Below are positions 10,610 to 22,006 of a stretch of DNA of 64,000 bases, piece after piece. Below the pieces are notes generated by a model, which was given only the letters and a program-made list of their open reading frames with translations, was not told the DNA's origin and ran no database searches. Origin of the DNA: Metridium senile (lineage: Eukaryota > Cnidaria > Anthozoa > Actiniaria > Metridiidae); contig OX459097.1 in the NCBI GenBank assembly GCA_949775045.1, positions 6,031,685 through 6,095,684 of the forward strand. The letters are read 5' to 3'. Numbering within the stretch: position 1 is the first letter of the stretch; every line of letters begins with the position of its first letter. A program made the position numbers and the translations under genes.

Positions 10610-13600
10610 ATGTTTTCTTTCGGGAAAGTAAAAGAACGCACAATTTCAGCTGAATCAATCTCGCAAACGGAGCTTGATGATCGACCGGGAAAGTTGAAAC
10701 GCCATGGTACGCTTCAAAGTCTTGAAGTATTTCAAGCATGGGCTAAGGATTCTTTCCTCCGTGAAAGTACAATAGACATTATGGTGAGGGACCATGAAAT
10801 TGACTGTATTCCTGCCGTTTTGGCTTTGAAAACAGAAGATATTCCCCTGCTTGGGCTACCAGTCGGTCAGCAGCGTTTACTAGAAGGTGCGGTCGACAAA
10901 CTGAAGCAAGAATATGAGTTAGTTAGACCACCTACTCCTATTACAAAAATCAACCTAGATATGCCGGCGTATCGCTCGATGCTGGAATTCCACGAAAATC
11001 AAAGCATTCCTGAAGCAACACGTAGTGAAAGTCCTCGATCTTTTTCGAGCCATGGAGGGGAAAGTTCTCTAGAAGTCTCGCGCGCTTTTTTAGCTTCTCC
11101 AGAAAAAGAAGAGCTCTTGAAAAACGACCAAAGTAGAGGCCAAGGTATGAAAAGCTATTTATATACACACACTTCTCTAAAGCAAATACATATAGCAAGG
11201 TTTCATTTGATTGTATTTTAGTATTCTAAATTAAATTGATATAATATATGGATATTGATATTGTTAATCAGATTTGGTAGACCAATAAATTTGTTGACCG
11301 CAATGCATCCAAGACTAGATTTGCACGTCAAAATGATCCCAATTATTTATGTATTTATGGTTTATTCTTAAACCTGTCGAACTTAGACATGCAGTGTATT
11401 AAACGCTAATCTATTGAATTCACACCTCATAGATTAAAATGTACTTCTGCATCGCATGAAAAAACAGCATCGGATCTTTCGAAAATGTTATTTTGTGTTT
11501 TGACATCCTAGATTAAAATGAATTTTTGTATCGCATGAAAAAACAGCATCGGATCTTTCGAAAATGTTATTTTGTGTTTTGACATCCTAGATTAAAATGA
11601 ATTTTTGTATCGCATGAAAAAACAGCATCCGATTGTTCGAAAATGTTATTTTGTGTATAATTATCTTAGATTCAAATGTACTTTTGCATCGCATGAAAAA
11701 ATAGCATCCGATTGTTCGAAAATGTTATTTCGTGTATTATTATCCTAGATTCAAATGTACTTCTGGGCCCAGTTGTTCAAAGCCAGTTTAGTGTTAATCC
11801 TAGGTTAACTCCATAGGTTTTCTTTAGAGTTAACCTAGGATTAGCGTTAATCTAGCTTTGAACAACCGGCCCCTGCATCGCATGAAAAAACAGCATCCGA
11901 TCTTTCGAAAATGTTATTTTGTGTTTATACCATCCTAGATTAGAATGTGTTTCTGCATCGCATGAAAAAACAGCATCAGATTTTTCGAAAATTCTATGTT
12001 GTGTTTTATAATTTGTGACATTTGACTGGGAGTGGTTGACTAATACATTTAACGAAAAATATATAAATGTAATTAAGTTATAACTCAAAAACATAGCACT
12101 TAAAAGCGTATTGGTTGATAATAATACAAGCTATCAGGTATATATAGAACACCACACGACCTTAAGTTATTCAGTTGAACACAGTTATGCTAAAATAACA
12201 TTTTTATACAAAAAAAAACATGCTTTCTTAATGTACTAGACCAACAATTATTTTCACAGTTTAAAACATTTTTCTTTTTCTCTAGTTTTTTTAAAGCGCA
12301 GTATGAAAAGACACACTTGTACACTTGAATATTATAAAAATTTTCAAAAACATAAATTCATGCACATTGCTTCGAAAATACATTAAAGAATTTAGACAAA
12401 ATTTTCAATAATGTAACGCAAACTGGAACATTATAATTAATTTTTTTGATGTTAAAGTTCGCTCTTTGTTCTTTCTAACTCTTCAAAAATAAAAAATAAA
12501 TAAAAGCTGCAATGTAACGCAAAGCCACTGATAGTAATATTTTTGAATAAGAATAAGGACGCTATAACAAAAGAATATCCGATTGAGTTCAAGTATAACC
12601 TTTTTACAGCATAATTTCTTCCCACGCTAGCTGGTAACTTATTGTTTTGACAAAATATAAGGCTTTTTGAGTTTAATAACGCCCTTTGAAAAGTACGTAT
12701 GGAAATATTACAATAACAGTATATTGAATCATTACTGCGACATCATTACTAGTTTTTTCAAAGGCGGCATGTTACTTCAGTACTGTGTAGGTTTTTTTAT
12801 TGTGATTTGAACTCAGTGATGTAATGAGCAAATAAAAGGATGAAAAATAACTGATTGGATGCATGTTTAGCATGAACGAACGTGACGAACGAATGAATGA
12901 ATGAACGAACGAACGAACGAACGAACGAATGAATGAACGAATGAATGAATTAACAAAGGAATGAATTAATTAATTAACGAGGGAATGAATGAATGAGCAA
13001 ACTATTGAATTAATAAATTGATGAATGAATGAATGAATGAAAGCATAAACTGATCTAATCTAATTTTATCTAAATGAATGGATAAACTAATTAATTAATC
13101 AATCAAATCCCATTAAATACCTTCCCTTACGAGGTTTTTAAACAGTTTCAATTAATATTAATGATAAAAAAAATGACTGTAAATCAAAATATAACCAAAC
13201 ACAATTTAAACCAACCACCTTTATACATATTATCTCACATTTCCATTTGTTCTGCGCACGACGACGTGTTCCACAATCTCAGCGTATTAAAACCACACTG
13301 TTCAAACATATACAAATTTAACTATCAGTTCATTTGTGTCACACATGTCAAACATAGAGGCAGTATAGTCAGTATATATCCAGTGTGCTAGATAAGATAT
13401 ATACGCGTCCACTCGACATGGAGTCTGAAAGAATCATAGAAAAGGAGGAGAAACAAAAAATGGCCAAAATGAAAGAGGCGAGCGAAGAAGAAAGTAGGTT
13501 GAAATATGATGAAATTTGTAACACCGTAAAAAATGTTGACTCGAAACGTCAGTAAAGTTATTAAGTCAACATTTTTGCGGTGTTACAAATTTCATTCTAT

Positions 13601-16600
13601 TACCTATCGTTTTTATCAAACACCGACGCAGCCTATGCTAGTTTGCTCGCTAGTTTCCAATGAAATATGATATTTAGCGTGACTTAGTATTATAATGTGA
13701 ACACATCCTAAACTGAAAAAGTTATACTTGTATTACTCTGTTGGTACATAAAATGTCTAACCACTAGAGGTTTGTTTTTACGATGCATTGTTATTTTGAA
13801 AACCCATCCACTTTTTCTAATAGAAATAGAAACGTTTTTGTAAAATGTGATTTAGTATTATTGGTTAAATTACTGTACTGATATATAAGACTTTTATTAC
13901 TCTGTTGGTATATAAAACTAGACTTCTGTTTTTACGATGCATTGTTATTTTGCCTCCATCCGCTTTTTCTAATAGAAATAGAAACGTTTTTGTAAAATGT
14001 GATTTAGTATTATTGGTTAAATGACTGTACTGATATATAAGACTTTTATTACTCTGTTGGTATATAAAATGTCTAACATTAGACTTCTGTTTTTACGATG
14101 CATTGTTATACTTTTACATCGACGAATGATAAACAAACGAAACGTCAGTCAGTATAGGTATAGTGTCTAGGTAACATTAGAGAGTTTAAGATCACGTTTA
14201 CGGTAACGCCAAACGTCAGATTGGCCTTTCTAATATTGCTTTAAAAATAGCTGCGCAAAAGATCTCAATGAAGCGGGGGACATGGGGGTTTGCGGATATT
14301 CGGATTCTCGGTACTTTTTTTTGCGGATTTACGGATTCGTCAGAAGTGGTTAGAATTGCAGCTTTGAGCAATCATGCAGACTGATTCGCGGATGTAAACG
14401 ATTTTTCTTGCGGATTTGCGGATTTCAAAAGCTCCCCATGTCCCCCTCAATGAATAATATGCACACAACATAAGGACCTTGTTTACGCGGAGATGTCAAA
14501 TGGTAAAGAGTGAACGCAGAAAAATCGGTTAGTTTTGTCGACGTTTGGCGTAAACGTGAATCTTAAACTCTCTACAGAATGAACTTCCTATTTACGGTAC
14601 ATAAATGTACATATGCTATATTCCTACTCCGATTAAGGATTTACGTCTGAAACGTCAGCAAGTAACACTCTATAAAACGTGCATGAAGCCGGACGTTAAT
14701 TTATGTATACAGGTTATATAGAGTTCATTAAGAAAGGAAGTCTGAAAGAAATAGAATGGAAGGAACTAAGAAATATAGTCGAAGAGTAGGAACAAATTAA
14801 ACGTGCTTGTGCTTAAACTATTTTGCAGTATTGTAATAAAATATATTAGGTTATTAAAATAATAATAACAACAACAACAACAACATATAAGAAAACTAAT
14901 TAGAACGAGCTAACATTAGGCAAATATTACACAGACTCATGCTAAAACTATTTTGCAATATTGTAATAAAATATAGGTTGTTAAAATAACAACAACACAA
15001 CATTAATAACAACAACATATAAGAAAACTAAAGAACGAGCTAACATTAGGCAAACGCATTACACAGGCTCGTGTTATAAAACTACTTTGCAATATTGTAA
15101 TAAAATATAGGTTATTAAAATAACAACAGCGACAGAAGTAAAAAAAAACCCAAAAGAGAAAAGAAAATTTAAGAGGAAATATTTATTTATATTTTTCACT
15201 GGAACATCATGCATACTTCCGCAAATTTCTTTCATTGAATTACAATAATATACATTACCTGAGGCAAGCAATTTGGTTCATTCGGAAGTTGTGTTCCCGT
15301 CAATTACTAAGAAACAGAGTCTATGTGCAATCACAAAAGATCAATGATTTTCTAAACAAAATCTGATTCGAATGGTTCCGTTACAAACTGGTTTATTTTT
15401 TTTATCTAAAATGCGCATTCTTGTGAGATTCTAACTAATGAATCAAATGTTACATAGATATTAAATTCCTAATCTTTAAAAATAAGTACTAATATTTGTT
15501 GAATAAATCCAGATGGGCAGTGGAAAAATTATACAAATCAAAGTGAAATTTATGAAACCAAATTTTTAGAAACCAATCTTTTCCACTCGATCGGTGATGA
15601 TGACGGTGCCCGACGATATACAAAAAAACAGTAGTATATAGCCTAAAATCTACTCTTATAACAAATATATAGTTATTATTGTTATATTTTTATGAGTGTT
15701 CGAAATATTGATAATTAAAATTTAATGTTTTTTTTAGAAAGGAAAGCTCATTTTGGGGAAACTTAAGATCACCAGATTCACTTCGCATGATCATTTGGCT
15801 GTGCCCTATGTATATTTAATGATTGTTATTGGAGAAAAAAAGTATTTTTAAACTTTGCTTTATATTCTGGTTTTACATTTGTAAAATTCTGGTATTATTT
15901 GTTAAATGCAACTGAACTGCTTTCGAATTTCCACTAATTGCGCTCGGAAATAGAACCAAATAAATCTATATATGTATATGACTTCCTATTTTTCAAGCAA
16001 CATTACTTTCATATCGTTTTCATACTGAGCTATAATAATAACTATAATTTATATAGGTCCGCTTCTAGAAAAATGCAAACAGAGTTATATGCTAATTGCA
16101 AGCAAGGTTATTATGTTGGTTAACCTAAACACTCTACATTTCATTCAAAAGTCTGTATAGACTTAACCTCAATAGCAACAAATAGATCCACATCAATTCT
16201 ACTAGATTCTGTATATAGATAAAGATATTGAATCACTTCTGTGGTGTACGTAATAATAACTACATTGGTGGTTCTTGGTTTGCAACCATTCCCAGGAGAA
16301 TGAATTGAACAAAACGTACCACCAGTCACGGTAATGGTTCTATTTTGTCAAGACCACCAGCTAGCATGGCTGCCGTTAGCGTTTCTTTTTTTTCCAATTC
16401 ACTCTCCTGGGGATGGTTGCAACCCAAGAATAGTCTCTTTTCAAATGGATGCTACCATGGTGATAGTGATTTCCATGGTAACAGAGTGATAATAATCTAT
16501 CAAGGATATGATAATCAGAGCTCAACGTGATCCTCTTATGTTATTAAATACACGGTGGGGTTACCATGGTAATGGAGTTGCTATTGTGCTGTTCAGTATT

Positions 16601-18332
16601 ACTATGGTAACGTCACTATGGTTGCTAAGGCAGTGATGGTAAATATAAAATACTGTAATTCGATCGAATAGATCTACTTGGTTCACGCGTTAGTGCTATG
16701 TATTTTTTCCACCCAATTCAAATCTGTTGGAAATTCAATTTTTTGTAAGTCTTTTGATTTTCGATATCACGTGGAAATGTTTTTCATCCACCAATTCAAA
16801 ATCTCTGGGATTAGTAAAAACTTGAATAAAAAGTTCTTATTCCCAGAGGTTTTGAATTGGGTGGAGCGTACACAGTAACACGGTCTTTTCAGCTGATTCT
16901 CCCTTGTTTCAGGTACTAAAACCAAGCCATCCGCTGGTTCACCTTCCCGTCATCCTCTTGTCGACAATGGAGACGAGGATCGAGACAGCGAATACTCTTG
17001 TCAGCGGGTTCTCCTATCAATACTTTTTATGCCATTCTTTTTGATTATTTGTCTGCTGGGGGTCCTCTTATGGTTGATTATGGTACCATGTAAGTACTTC
17101 TCCAGCTATTTTCGTTGCACTTATTTTAATTACTGCGGGTTTCGGCTTTCTGCGAACTCAGACACAACTGTCAGACAGTCCAACGATTAGTTGTGAAATA
17201 CGTTTTTAATTGGCTGCCGTCAATCAAAGACATAAAAGGGTGCCGAGTAATTAGCAGCAGCCAAATACGTATTTCACAACTAACCGTTGGAATGTCTGAG
17301 TTCGCAGAAAGACGAAAACCGCAGTAACGATAGGTAAGGCCTAGGTTATACGTCGAATCTCACTTGTGCTGAATCTAATCACAACAAAGAAGACCGCCTC
17401 ATTATCTATTGTTTTAATTGTATTCGGCACAAGTGAGATTCGACGTATAACCTAGGCCTAATAGAATGAAATTTGTAACTCCGTGAAAGACGTTAACTTG
17501 TCTTTACTTTTAGTAAATAGAAAAAGAAATTGAAATCACTTACTTTTGTATACCCTTTTACTTCAACGAAGGGCTAAATCTCGAAACGTCAGTAAAGTTA
17601 AGTCAACATTTTTTTATTTACGAATTTCATTCTATTACCTATCATTTATATCAAATACCGACGCAGCCTATACTAGTTTACTCGCTGGTTTCCATTTCTA
17701 TTTATTAACAATTAACGTTTATCATCTGGAAATGGTTTGCATTGTTTTTATCGTGCTTGTTTTATCATGCATGATGCTGAGTTACAGATACATACCAGTA
17801 TTTCAGAAGTTCATTGATTTATTTCATTGATATTCAATATCGTAATTGTAATTGTTTTCTTCAATTTCATAAACTTCCACAATTCGTAAACTGGGAAACT
17901 AACACAAGTATATCTCAGTTTCTATATTAGCCTGTGGAATACTTCACAGTCTGCTATATATGAAGGCGCAATTTTTTTGCCATGAGTGTGGTTAGCTCTT
18001 GAAATACCCCCGAGAGCAAACTTTGCGCTGGGAGACAACCCTCTACTCTTTACGAATAACACATGCAACAGGATCATTTACGCCAACCTTATAGAGGGGT
18101 GTGGTCACACGCGGTACTGATTTTCTTTATATTTCTTGTTACAGTTCTCCTATGTTGCCCACATGATGGTTGCTATGCCAACGTCGTGACTGACATCTAC
18201 GAGCATACAGTAATGGCGCCGTGGAGAGCGTGTCGATGGGCGTCGACGAAGCGTGCCATCACCGAGGCTGTAAATAACAAAGCTACAAAATACGGAGGAA
18301 CAACAGACCAAGAACTCGGCCACAAAAAATAG
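10610..18332 (+). CDS. SAM-domain single-pass membrane protein (3 exons)
   Basis: Exons 10610-11144, 16913-17089 and 18145-18332 join in consistent phase (1, 1) to give 299 codons. Donors are GTATGA and GTAAGT; acceptors are TTTCAG and TTACAG. Residues about 40-102 resemble a SAM domain: hydrophobic helices with a VLALKTEDIPLLGLPVG.QRLL core. A Ser/Pro/Glu-rich, probably disordered stretch follows, then an acidic DNGDEDRDSE segment and a long hydrophobic helix (residues about 211-240, interrupted by the exon 2/3 junction). After that comes CC, a likely palmitoylation site, and a basic tail of about 55 residues ending GHKK. There is no signal peptide, so the SAM domain is probably cytosolic with a C-terminal anchor. 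I do not recognise an orthologue; SAM domains usually mediate homotypic or partner binding. Small exon-like blocks at 13418-13492 and 14702-14787 could be alternative exons but are not needed for an open frame. Confidence 0.75.
11427..12003 (+). repeat. 79-bp tandem repeat, about 6-7 units
   Basis: Units read CCTAGATTAAAATG, then GCATCGCATGAAAAAACAGC, TTCGAAAATGTTATTTTGTG. The spacing 11507 to 11586 gives a 79-bp period. One unit is interrupted by a GGGCC hairpin element at 11767-11871. Lies in intron 1 of the SAM-domain gene. Confidence 0.9.
11767..11871. repeat. GGGCC hairpin MITE inserted in a satellite unit
   Basis: Arms GTTGTTCAAAGC and GCTTTGAACAAC sit just inside GGGCC/GGCCC ends, with an inner palindrome GTTAACCTAGGATTA and TAATCCTAGGTTAAC. 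The neighbouring satellite units read TTCTGCATCGC uninterrupted, which fixes the insertion point; at most a 2-bp CT target duplication is visible. Confidence 0.85.
12004..12890. other. AT-rich intron sequence, nothing recognised
   Basis: Part of intron 1 of the SAM-domain gene. No repeats longer than short A/T runs were seen. Confidence 0.5.
12891..13045. repeat. (GAAY)n tetranucleotide-derived tract
   Basis: Degenerate runs of GAAT and GAAC units, with a purer GAAC block near 12903-12927. Confidence 0.9.
13418..13555 (+). other. Candidate small exon or short ORF (lysine/glutamate-rich)
   Basis: ATG at 13418 opens a highly charged reading frame (MESERIIEKEEKQKMAKMKEA and on). A donor-like GTAGGT occurs at 13493, and the frame otherwise stops at 13553-13555 inside a hairpin repeat. 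It could be an alternative first exon in intron 1 of the SAM-domain gene, or chance. No domain recognised. Confidence 0.25.
13509..13597. repeat. GAAATTTGTAAC hairpin repeat, copy 1
   Basis: GATGAAATTTGTAACACCG and its complement CGGTGTTACAAATTTCATTC are the arms. The motif CGAAACGTCAGTAAAGTTA is inside, and a shared 3' extension (ACCGACGCAGCCTATGCTAG) runs to about 13660. Related copies at 17461-17695 and 41409-41645. Confidence 0.8.
13670..14115 (+). repeat. Tandem repeat, about three units of 150 bp
   Basis: Units contain GTGATTTAGTATTATTGGTT, ACTGTACTGATATATAAGAC, CTCTGTTGGTATATAAAA and TTTTTACGATGCATTGTTAT in the same order, with variable truncation between units. Confidence 0.85.
14180..14577. 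repeat. TA-flanked inverted-repeat element carrying a nested element
   Basis: Left arm AGAGAGTTTAAGAT, then ACGTTTACG and GCCAAACGTC; right arm is the complement ending ATCTTAAACTCTCT. TA lies at each edge. The middle is occupied by a second element (14273-14446). Confidence 0.8.
14273..14446. repeat. GGGGGACATG element with 8-bp target duplication, nested
   Basis: Termini GGGGGACATGGGG and CCCCATGTCCCCC are inverted repeats. Immediate flanks are TCAATGAA on both sides (14265-14272 and 14447-14454), a perfect 8-bp duplication of the kind made by hAT-type and some other transposases. Interior has repeated TGCGGATT motifs. Confidence 0.8.
14800..15130 (+). repeat. Tandem duplication, about 2.5 units of 130 bp
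   Basis: Units share AACTATTTTGCARTATTGTAA, TAAAATATA, an AAC/AAT microsatellite, ATATAAGAAAACTAA and GAACGAGCTAACATTAGGCA. Confidence 0.85.
15131..16271. other. AT-rich intron sequence, nothing recognised
   Basis: Intron 1 of the SAM-domain gene. Only short open frames without recognisable content. Confidence 0.5.
16272..16430. repeat. Hairpin repeat with 36-bp arms
   Basis: TTCTTGG, TGCAACCAT and CAGGAGA on the left are mirrored by TCTCCTG, ATGGTTGCA and CCAAGAA on the right. Confidence 0.75.
16685..16882. repeat. CGTGTTRCTRTGTACG-type MITE, copy A
   Basis: Left arm has GTGCTATGTA and CCACCCAATTCAAATC; right arm has CCAGAGGTTTTGAATTGGGTGG and ends ACAGTAACACG. Copy B at 21773-22006 shares both arms but has a different interior. 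Lies 30 bp upstream of exon 2 of the SAM-domain gene. Confidence 0.8.
17131..17326. repeat. TA-flanked MITE with CTGCGG termini
   Basis: TA-CTGCGG, then TTTCTGCGAACTCAGACA, mirrored by TGTCTGAGTTCGCAGAAAG and CCGCAG-TA. The flanking TA is consistent with a Tc1/mariner-type insertion. Intron 2 of the SAM-domain gene. Confidence 0.85.
17337..17459. repeat. AGGCCTAGGTTATACG hairpin
   Basis: Near-perfect 38-bp arms around a 45-bp loop. It abuts the 17461 repeat directly, so three miniature elements lie back to back within 570 bp of intron 2. Confidence 0.85.
17461..17695. repeat. GAAATTTGTAAC repeat, copy 2
   Basis: Shares GAATGAAATTTGTAAC, CGAAACGTCAGTAAAGTTAA, ATTTCATTCTATTACCTATC and the ACCGACGCAGCCTAT extension with the 13509 copy. 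Confidence 0.8.
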
Positions 18333-18918
18333 GGATAATTTTATTTGAATTTAACTTATGGGTATGGGGAGGGGATCGTCTACTCAAAGTATGAGTTCTC
18401 AGAAAAACAAGTTTTTTTGATCAAGAAATAAAGTCAAAAATAGGAATTATTTTTTTTTCAATTGCCATTACAAATATTAAAATAGATGTTATTTTTCAAT
18501 GGGAGGGGGAGAGATAAATTAACTTCAATTAAATGTCATTAAATTGGAGGAAAATAAAGCAAACTTTTTGGGCTACAAACTAGATATAAAACACTAAATT
18601 TTTGTTTGAATACAAACTTTAAAGTTATTTTTCTGAATAAATCAATAAAAAGGGGAGAGGGGAGGGTAGATTACAGAAATATAGTCGTATTCAAATTATT
18701 TCCATTTTAATCGAAACCATTGGGGATTTACTACTGGCTTCTCTCGTGGTTCTTTGTACTTCAAAACCTGAAACATCAACTCAAAACATTTATCCAATAG
18801 GTAATGTAATAGTTAGTATAGTAGGCTCTTAACCGCAACAATCAATTATCCAATAGTTAATGTAATAATGAGTTAGTAACATACTAAATCCATTGCTTTC
18901 TTTTGTATTTATCAACTA
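18333..18918. other. 3' flank of the SAM-domain gene
   Basis: AATAAA occurs at 18426-18431 and near 18637-18642; either may serve polyadenylation. Otherwise nothing recognised. Confidence 0.5.
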
Positions 18919-19102
18919 CAGTGGAACCCCGTTAATCCGGCCACCGAAGGGACACCCCAAAGTGGCCGTATTAACGGGGTGGTCGTATTAAGCGGGTAAA
19001 TTTTATAGAAAATGTATGGGCATGCATTTCGTCGGGACCTGAAAAACTGGCCGCAATAACGGGGCCGTATTAAGCGGGTGGCCGTAAATTGGGGTTCCAC
19101 TG
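18919..19102. repeat. pogo/Tigger-type MITE
   Basis: Termini CAGTGGAACCCC and GGGGTTCCACTG with TA on both sides. Inside are inverted runs of GGCCG/TATTAACGGGG that fold back. CAGTGGAACC termini plus TA are the recognised signature of pogo/Tigger-like elements. Confidence 0.85.
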
Positions 19103-19499
19103 TAGTACAAACTAAATAGTTATATTTTCTTTCACTGGCGAACGAAAACTCACTCACATTGAAATAGGTTAATCAGGAAATATACTGATGTACATATGAC
19201 GTCATATGCGGTCAATATTTTTTGCGGTGATGGACATTTAATGTCGTCATAGCAACTATAAATCGTTTAATTATGGGTTACCGTGGGAACGTGACAAGAA
19301 TGATTCAAACATTCTTATTTATGAGTGTCTGATGTTTTATATATTAAGGATATTAGACAACAATAGAATAATCAAAGGTAGTTAATTAACAAAAACTTGT
19401 TAACCATAGCAATTATATTCTATTAACAACGAATAATAAAGGTGTAGGTTTTTGGAATTGTTCGACTTGTGTTAATGAATAGTTTGTTGACTGATAAAA

Positions 19500-19990
19500 G
19501 GATGAGTCAATGAATGGAATAAAAGAAAGGGAGATGAGTGAATGGATGAATGAATGAACTAATTAACGCACGCACGCACACGAATGAATGAATGAATGAA
19601 TGAATGGATGGATGAATGAATGAATGAATGAATGAATGAATGAATGAATGAAAGACCGTTGGACAGACGGATGGATGAATGAACAGATGGTCGAACAGAA
19701 GGATGGATGAATGAATGAATGAAAGATAGTCGAACAGAAGGATGAATGAATGGAAGAATGAATGAATGGATGAACAGATTGTCGAACAGAAGGATGGATG
19801 AATTTATGAATGAATGGATGAATGCATAAATGAATGAATGAATGAAAGATGGTCGAACGGATGGATGGAAGAAAGAATAAATGATCGAACGAATGTGAAT
19901 GAACGAATATATAAATGAATAGATGATCGAACAGATGGATGGATGAATGAATGAATAAATAAACGAACGAACGGATGGATGGATTGACCT
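19500..19990. repeat. (GAAT)n / (GGAT)n interrupted microsatellite tract
   Basis: About 490 bp of GAAT, GGAT and GAAC tetramers with a recurring GATGGTCGAACAGAAGGATG-like phrase, that is, a simple repeat growing into a higher-order one. Long open frames on the minus strand are by-products. Confidence 0.9.
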
Positions 19991-20176
19991 ACGGATGGAC
20001 GAATAATAAATAGAAAAAATATGTTTTTTTGATTTGCGAAAAGATAGTTAACGACCATGTGACGGGATCCCTGTGTACTTGGTAGCCAGGCGATTCTACT
20101 CCATTCTAAACAAAAAATCACCTGCTTTGATATTCTTGGGCTTCACTGCAAAAAGACACGGAATTTCTCCATCAAA

Positions 20177-20299
20177 ATGAATATATTTGCCGACGAGCAG
20201 ACTTTCTACACATTCTTCTTCACCTTAACGATAGCATCTATCATTGGAGCTGTTATTTTATCGCGATACATCAAGCTAAACCCCAGCTACCACTGGTGA
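20177..20299 (+). CDS. Candidate 40-aa single-pass membrane microprotein
   Basis: ATG at 20177 in a favourable AAAATGA context opens 40 codons and stops at TGA 20297-20299. The reading is MNIFADEQTFYTFFFTLTIA, then SIIGAVILSRYIKLNPSYHW. It has a short polar head, a hydrophobic stretch of about 20 residues (12-31), a positively charged boundary (SRYIK) and an aromatic end, the layout expected of a tail-anchored or type III microprotein. Size and layout recall small SERCA regulators such as sarcolipin, but no specific identity is claimed. There is no repeat at this site and no neighbouring gene it obviously belongs to. It could also be a chance ORF or an exon. Confidence 0.35.
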   Translation: MNIFADEQTFYTFFFTLTIASIIGAVILSRYIKLNPSYHW

Positions 20300-21140
20300 G
20301 GGAGTTCAAAATGGCGACCGATACTGTTCGACACAACTGGAATCTGTTGTTAGTTTAGACATTTTGGAAAACATGAACGTTATTTCTGCTTCACTTAATG
20401 ACTGATACAGCACATTCGTCATATTTTGAGCTTTTGGATACACAAGATTCGATTACTGCATGCACAACATGGCGTAGAGGTTTTTCTTCAATGTCAACGC
20501 CCGAGGGAGGAGAATCCTTCTCTTGTCGAAATAGGCACATTCACAATGTTTTCAACTCAAAATGATGGTTCATTGGGATATTTATTATAATCAATTCAAG
20601 ACTTTAATCCGTGGAACAGCTACAATGCTTAAAAGAACAAGAAAGTTAGATTTATGCTTCAATATGTCACGGACAAAAATAGAGATATGGCTTCCCATCT
20701 AACACTTGATTTCAAAACTAAACACACTCAATTTAAAAAATATAAAAAACTATTTAATTGCTTAACCACAAAATTGTCTTCTTGTATAAAATGTATATCA
20801 CTAAAGCACAATGTATTAAACAATATTTAAATTATCTGCTTTAAAAAAAAATCAATGTATGATTTTCACTTCACTTAATCTTGCATTAAATTAAATTTAA
20901 ACTCACATTTTCTTTTGGCAAATATAAAATTGTTTAAAAAAACAAACTAGTACATGTACAAATATTCAAATATATATTGTTGATTTTATCAAATGCATAT
21001 AGTTTGTTTCTAGAATATTTAGTAATTGCTCATGTCCACTAGACCATTTAAAAACTTTGGGCATTAGAATAAAATATAATCGTGACTCTAAACAGATTCT
21101 TATTGTTCATCCTTTGGGCACACAACAATCTAGTTAACAT
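20300..21140. other. No feature recognised
   Basis: AT-rich, with no long ORF and no visible inverted repeat. Confidence 0.5.
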
Positions 21141-21211
21141 ACTATGCAGCCGCTCCTTAGTGTAGTCACAAAGGGTTTCCTTCCCCAAAGGAGCGGCTGC
21201 ATTTCAGGCTA
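21141..21211. repeat. Eroded TAGCCT-family hairpin (GCAGCCGCTCC subtype)
   Basis: CTATGCAGCCGCTCCTT and AAAGGAGCGGCTGCAT arms, with AGGCTA at the right end only. Same interior as the intact copy at 34966-35054. Confidence 0.7.
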
Positions 21212-21772
21212 TAATCTAATGGGATGAATTAAAGTTTTGCTTTCAATAAATTCTTTTTTATTTATTTCCTGCTTCCGTAATATTACTTTCCTGTTGTTTT
21301 TTTCGCTTTCCCAGCTTCATATTTATACTCATTGCCTCCTTCGAACAATACCAGGATTTAAACCAAGCTGTTCTGGGTACCTATATTCCCACATTATACT
21401 ACTGAGTCACTGATGGAAAGCTGTCAACAAAAATCCATTTTGTGTATTGTCATGATGTTTGTTAGTAAATCTCTGAATAGAATTGAAAAGAAATGTTTAA
21501 GATTTTGTTGTGGGAATACATTGACAATGAACAGATCATTGATGTCAATTTGAGATTCCTTTTTTCTTCATTTACACAAGGCAGTTTAATTCATCAAACT
21601 TTGGTTATTATCCATAAATATACATTCCTTTGGTCTATGGCCCTTTGTATGTATATTGCTAAAACAATCGCTTCTTGTCATCAACTCTAATACACCTGAC
21701 TGCAACACTGCAACATTTTTTTCATTTTTAATAGCTGGTTTTAATCATCTGCTTATAAACCTAATCGGCTAA

Positions 21773-22006
21773 ATGCGTTGCTATGTGCGTTTCCACCCAT
21801 TTTCAAATCTTTTGGGAATAAGATTCTTTGTCTTAATTAATGTATTTCAATTTTTCTTCTTTTCTCCTAGCTCTTTGCAGAGCATGAGGTAAAAGTATTT
21901 AAATGTATTTCAAATGTATTTCAATGTCACATGGAAAATATTTGGAACAAAATTTTTTATTCCCATAGGTTTTGAATTGGGTGGAAACGTACATAGCAAC
22001 ACGTTA
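21773..22006. repeat. CGTGTTRCTRTGTACG-type MITE, copy B
   Basis: Left GCGTTGCTATGTGCG and TTTCCACCC; right GGTTTTGAATTGGGTGGAAACG and TACATAGCAACACG. See copy A at 16685-16882. Confidence 0.8.

Noticed and set aside
14702..14787. Possible terminal exon with YIEFIKKGSLKEIEWKELRN
   Set aside because: Preceded by an acceptor-like TATACAG, but no matching upstream exon could be phased and the SAM-domain gene reads through without it. Kept only as a possible alternative exon.
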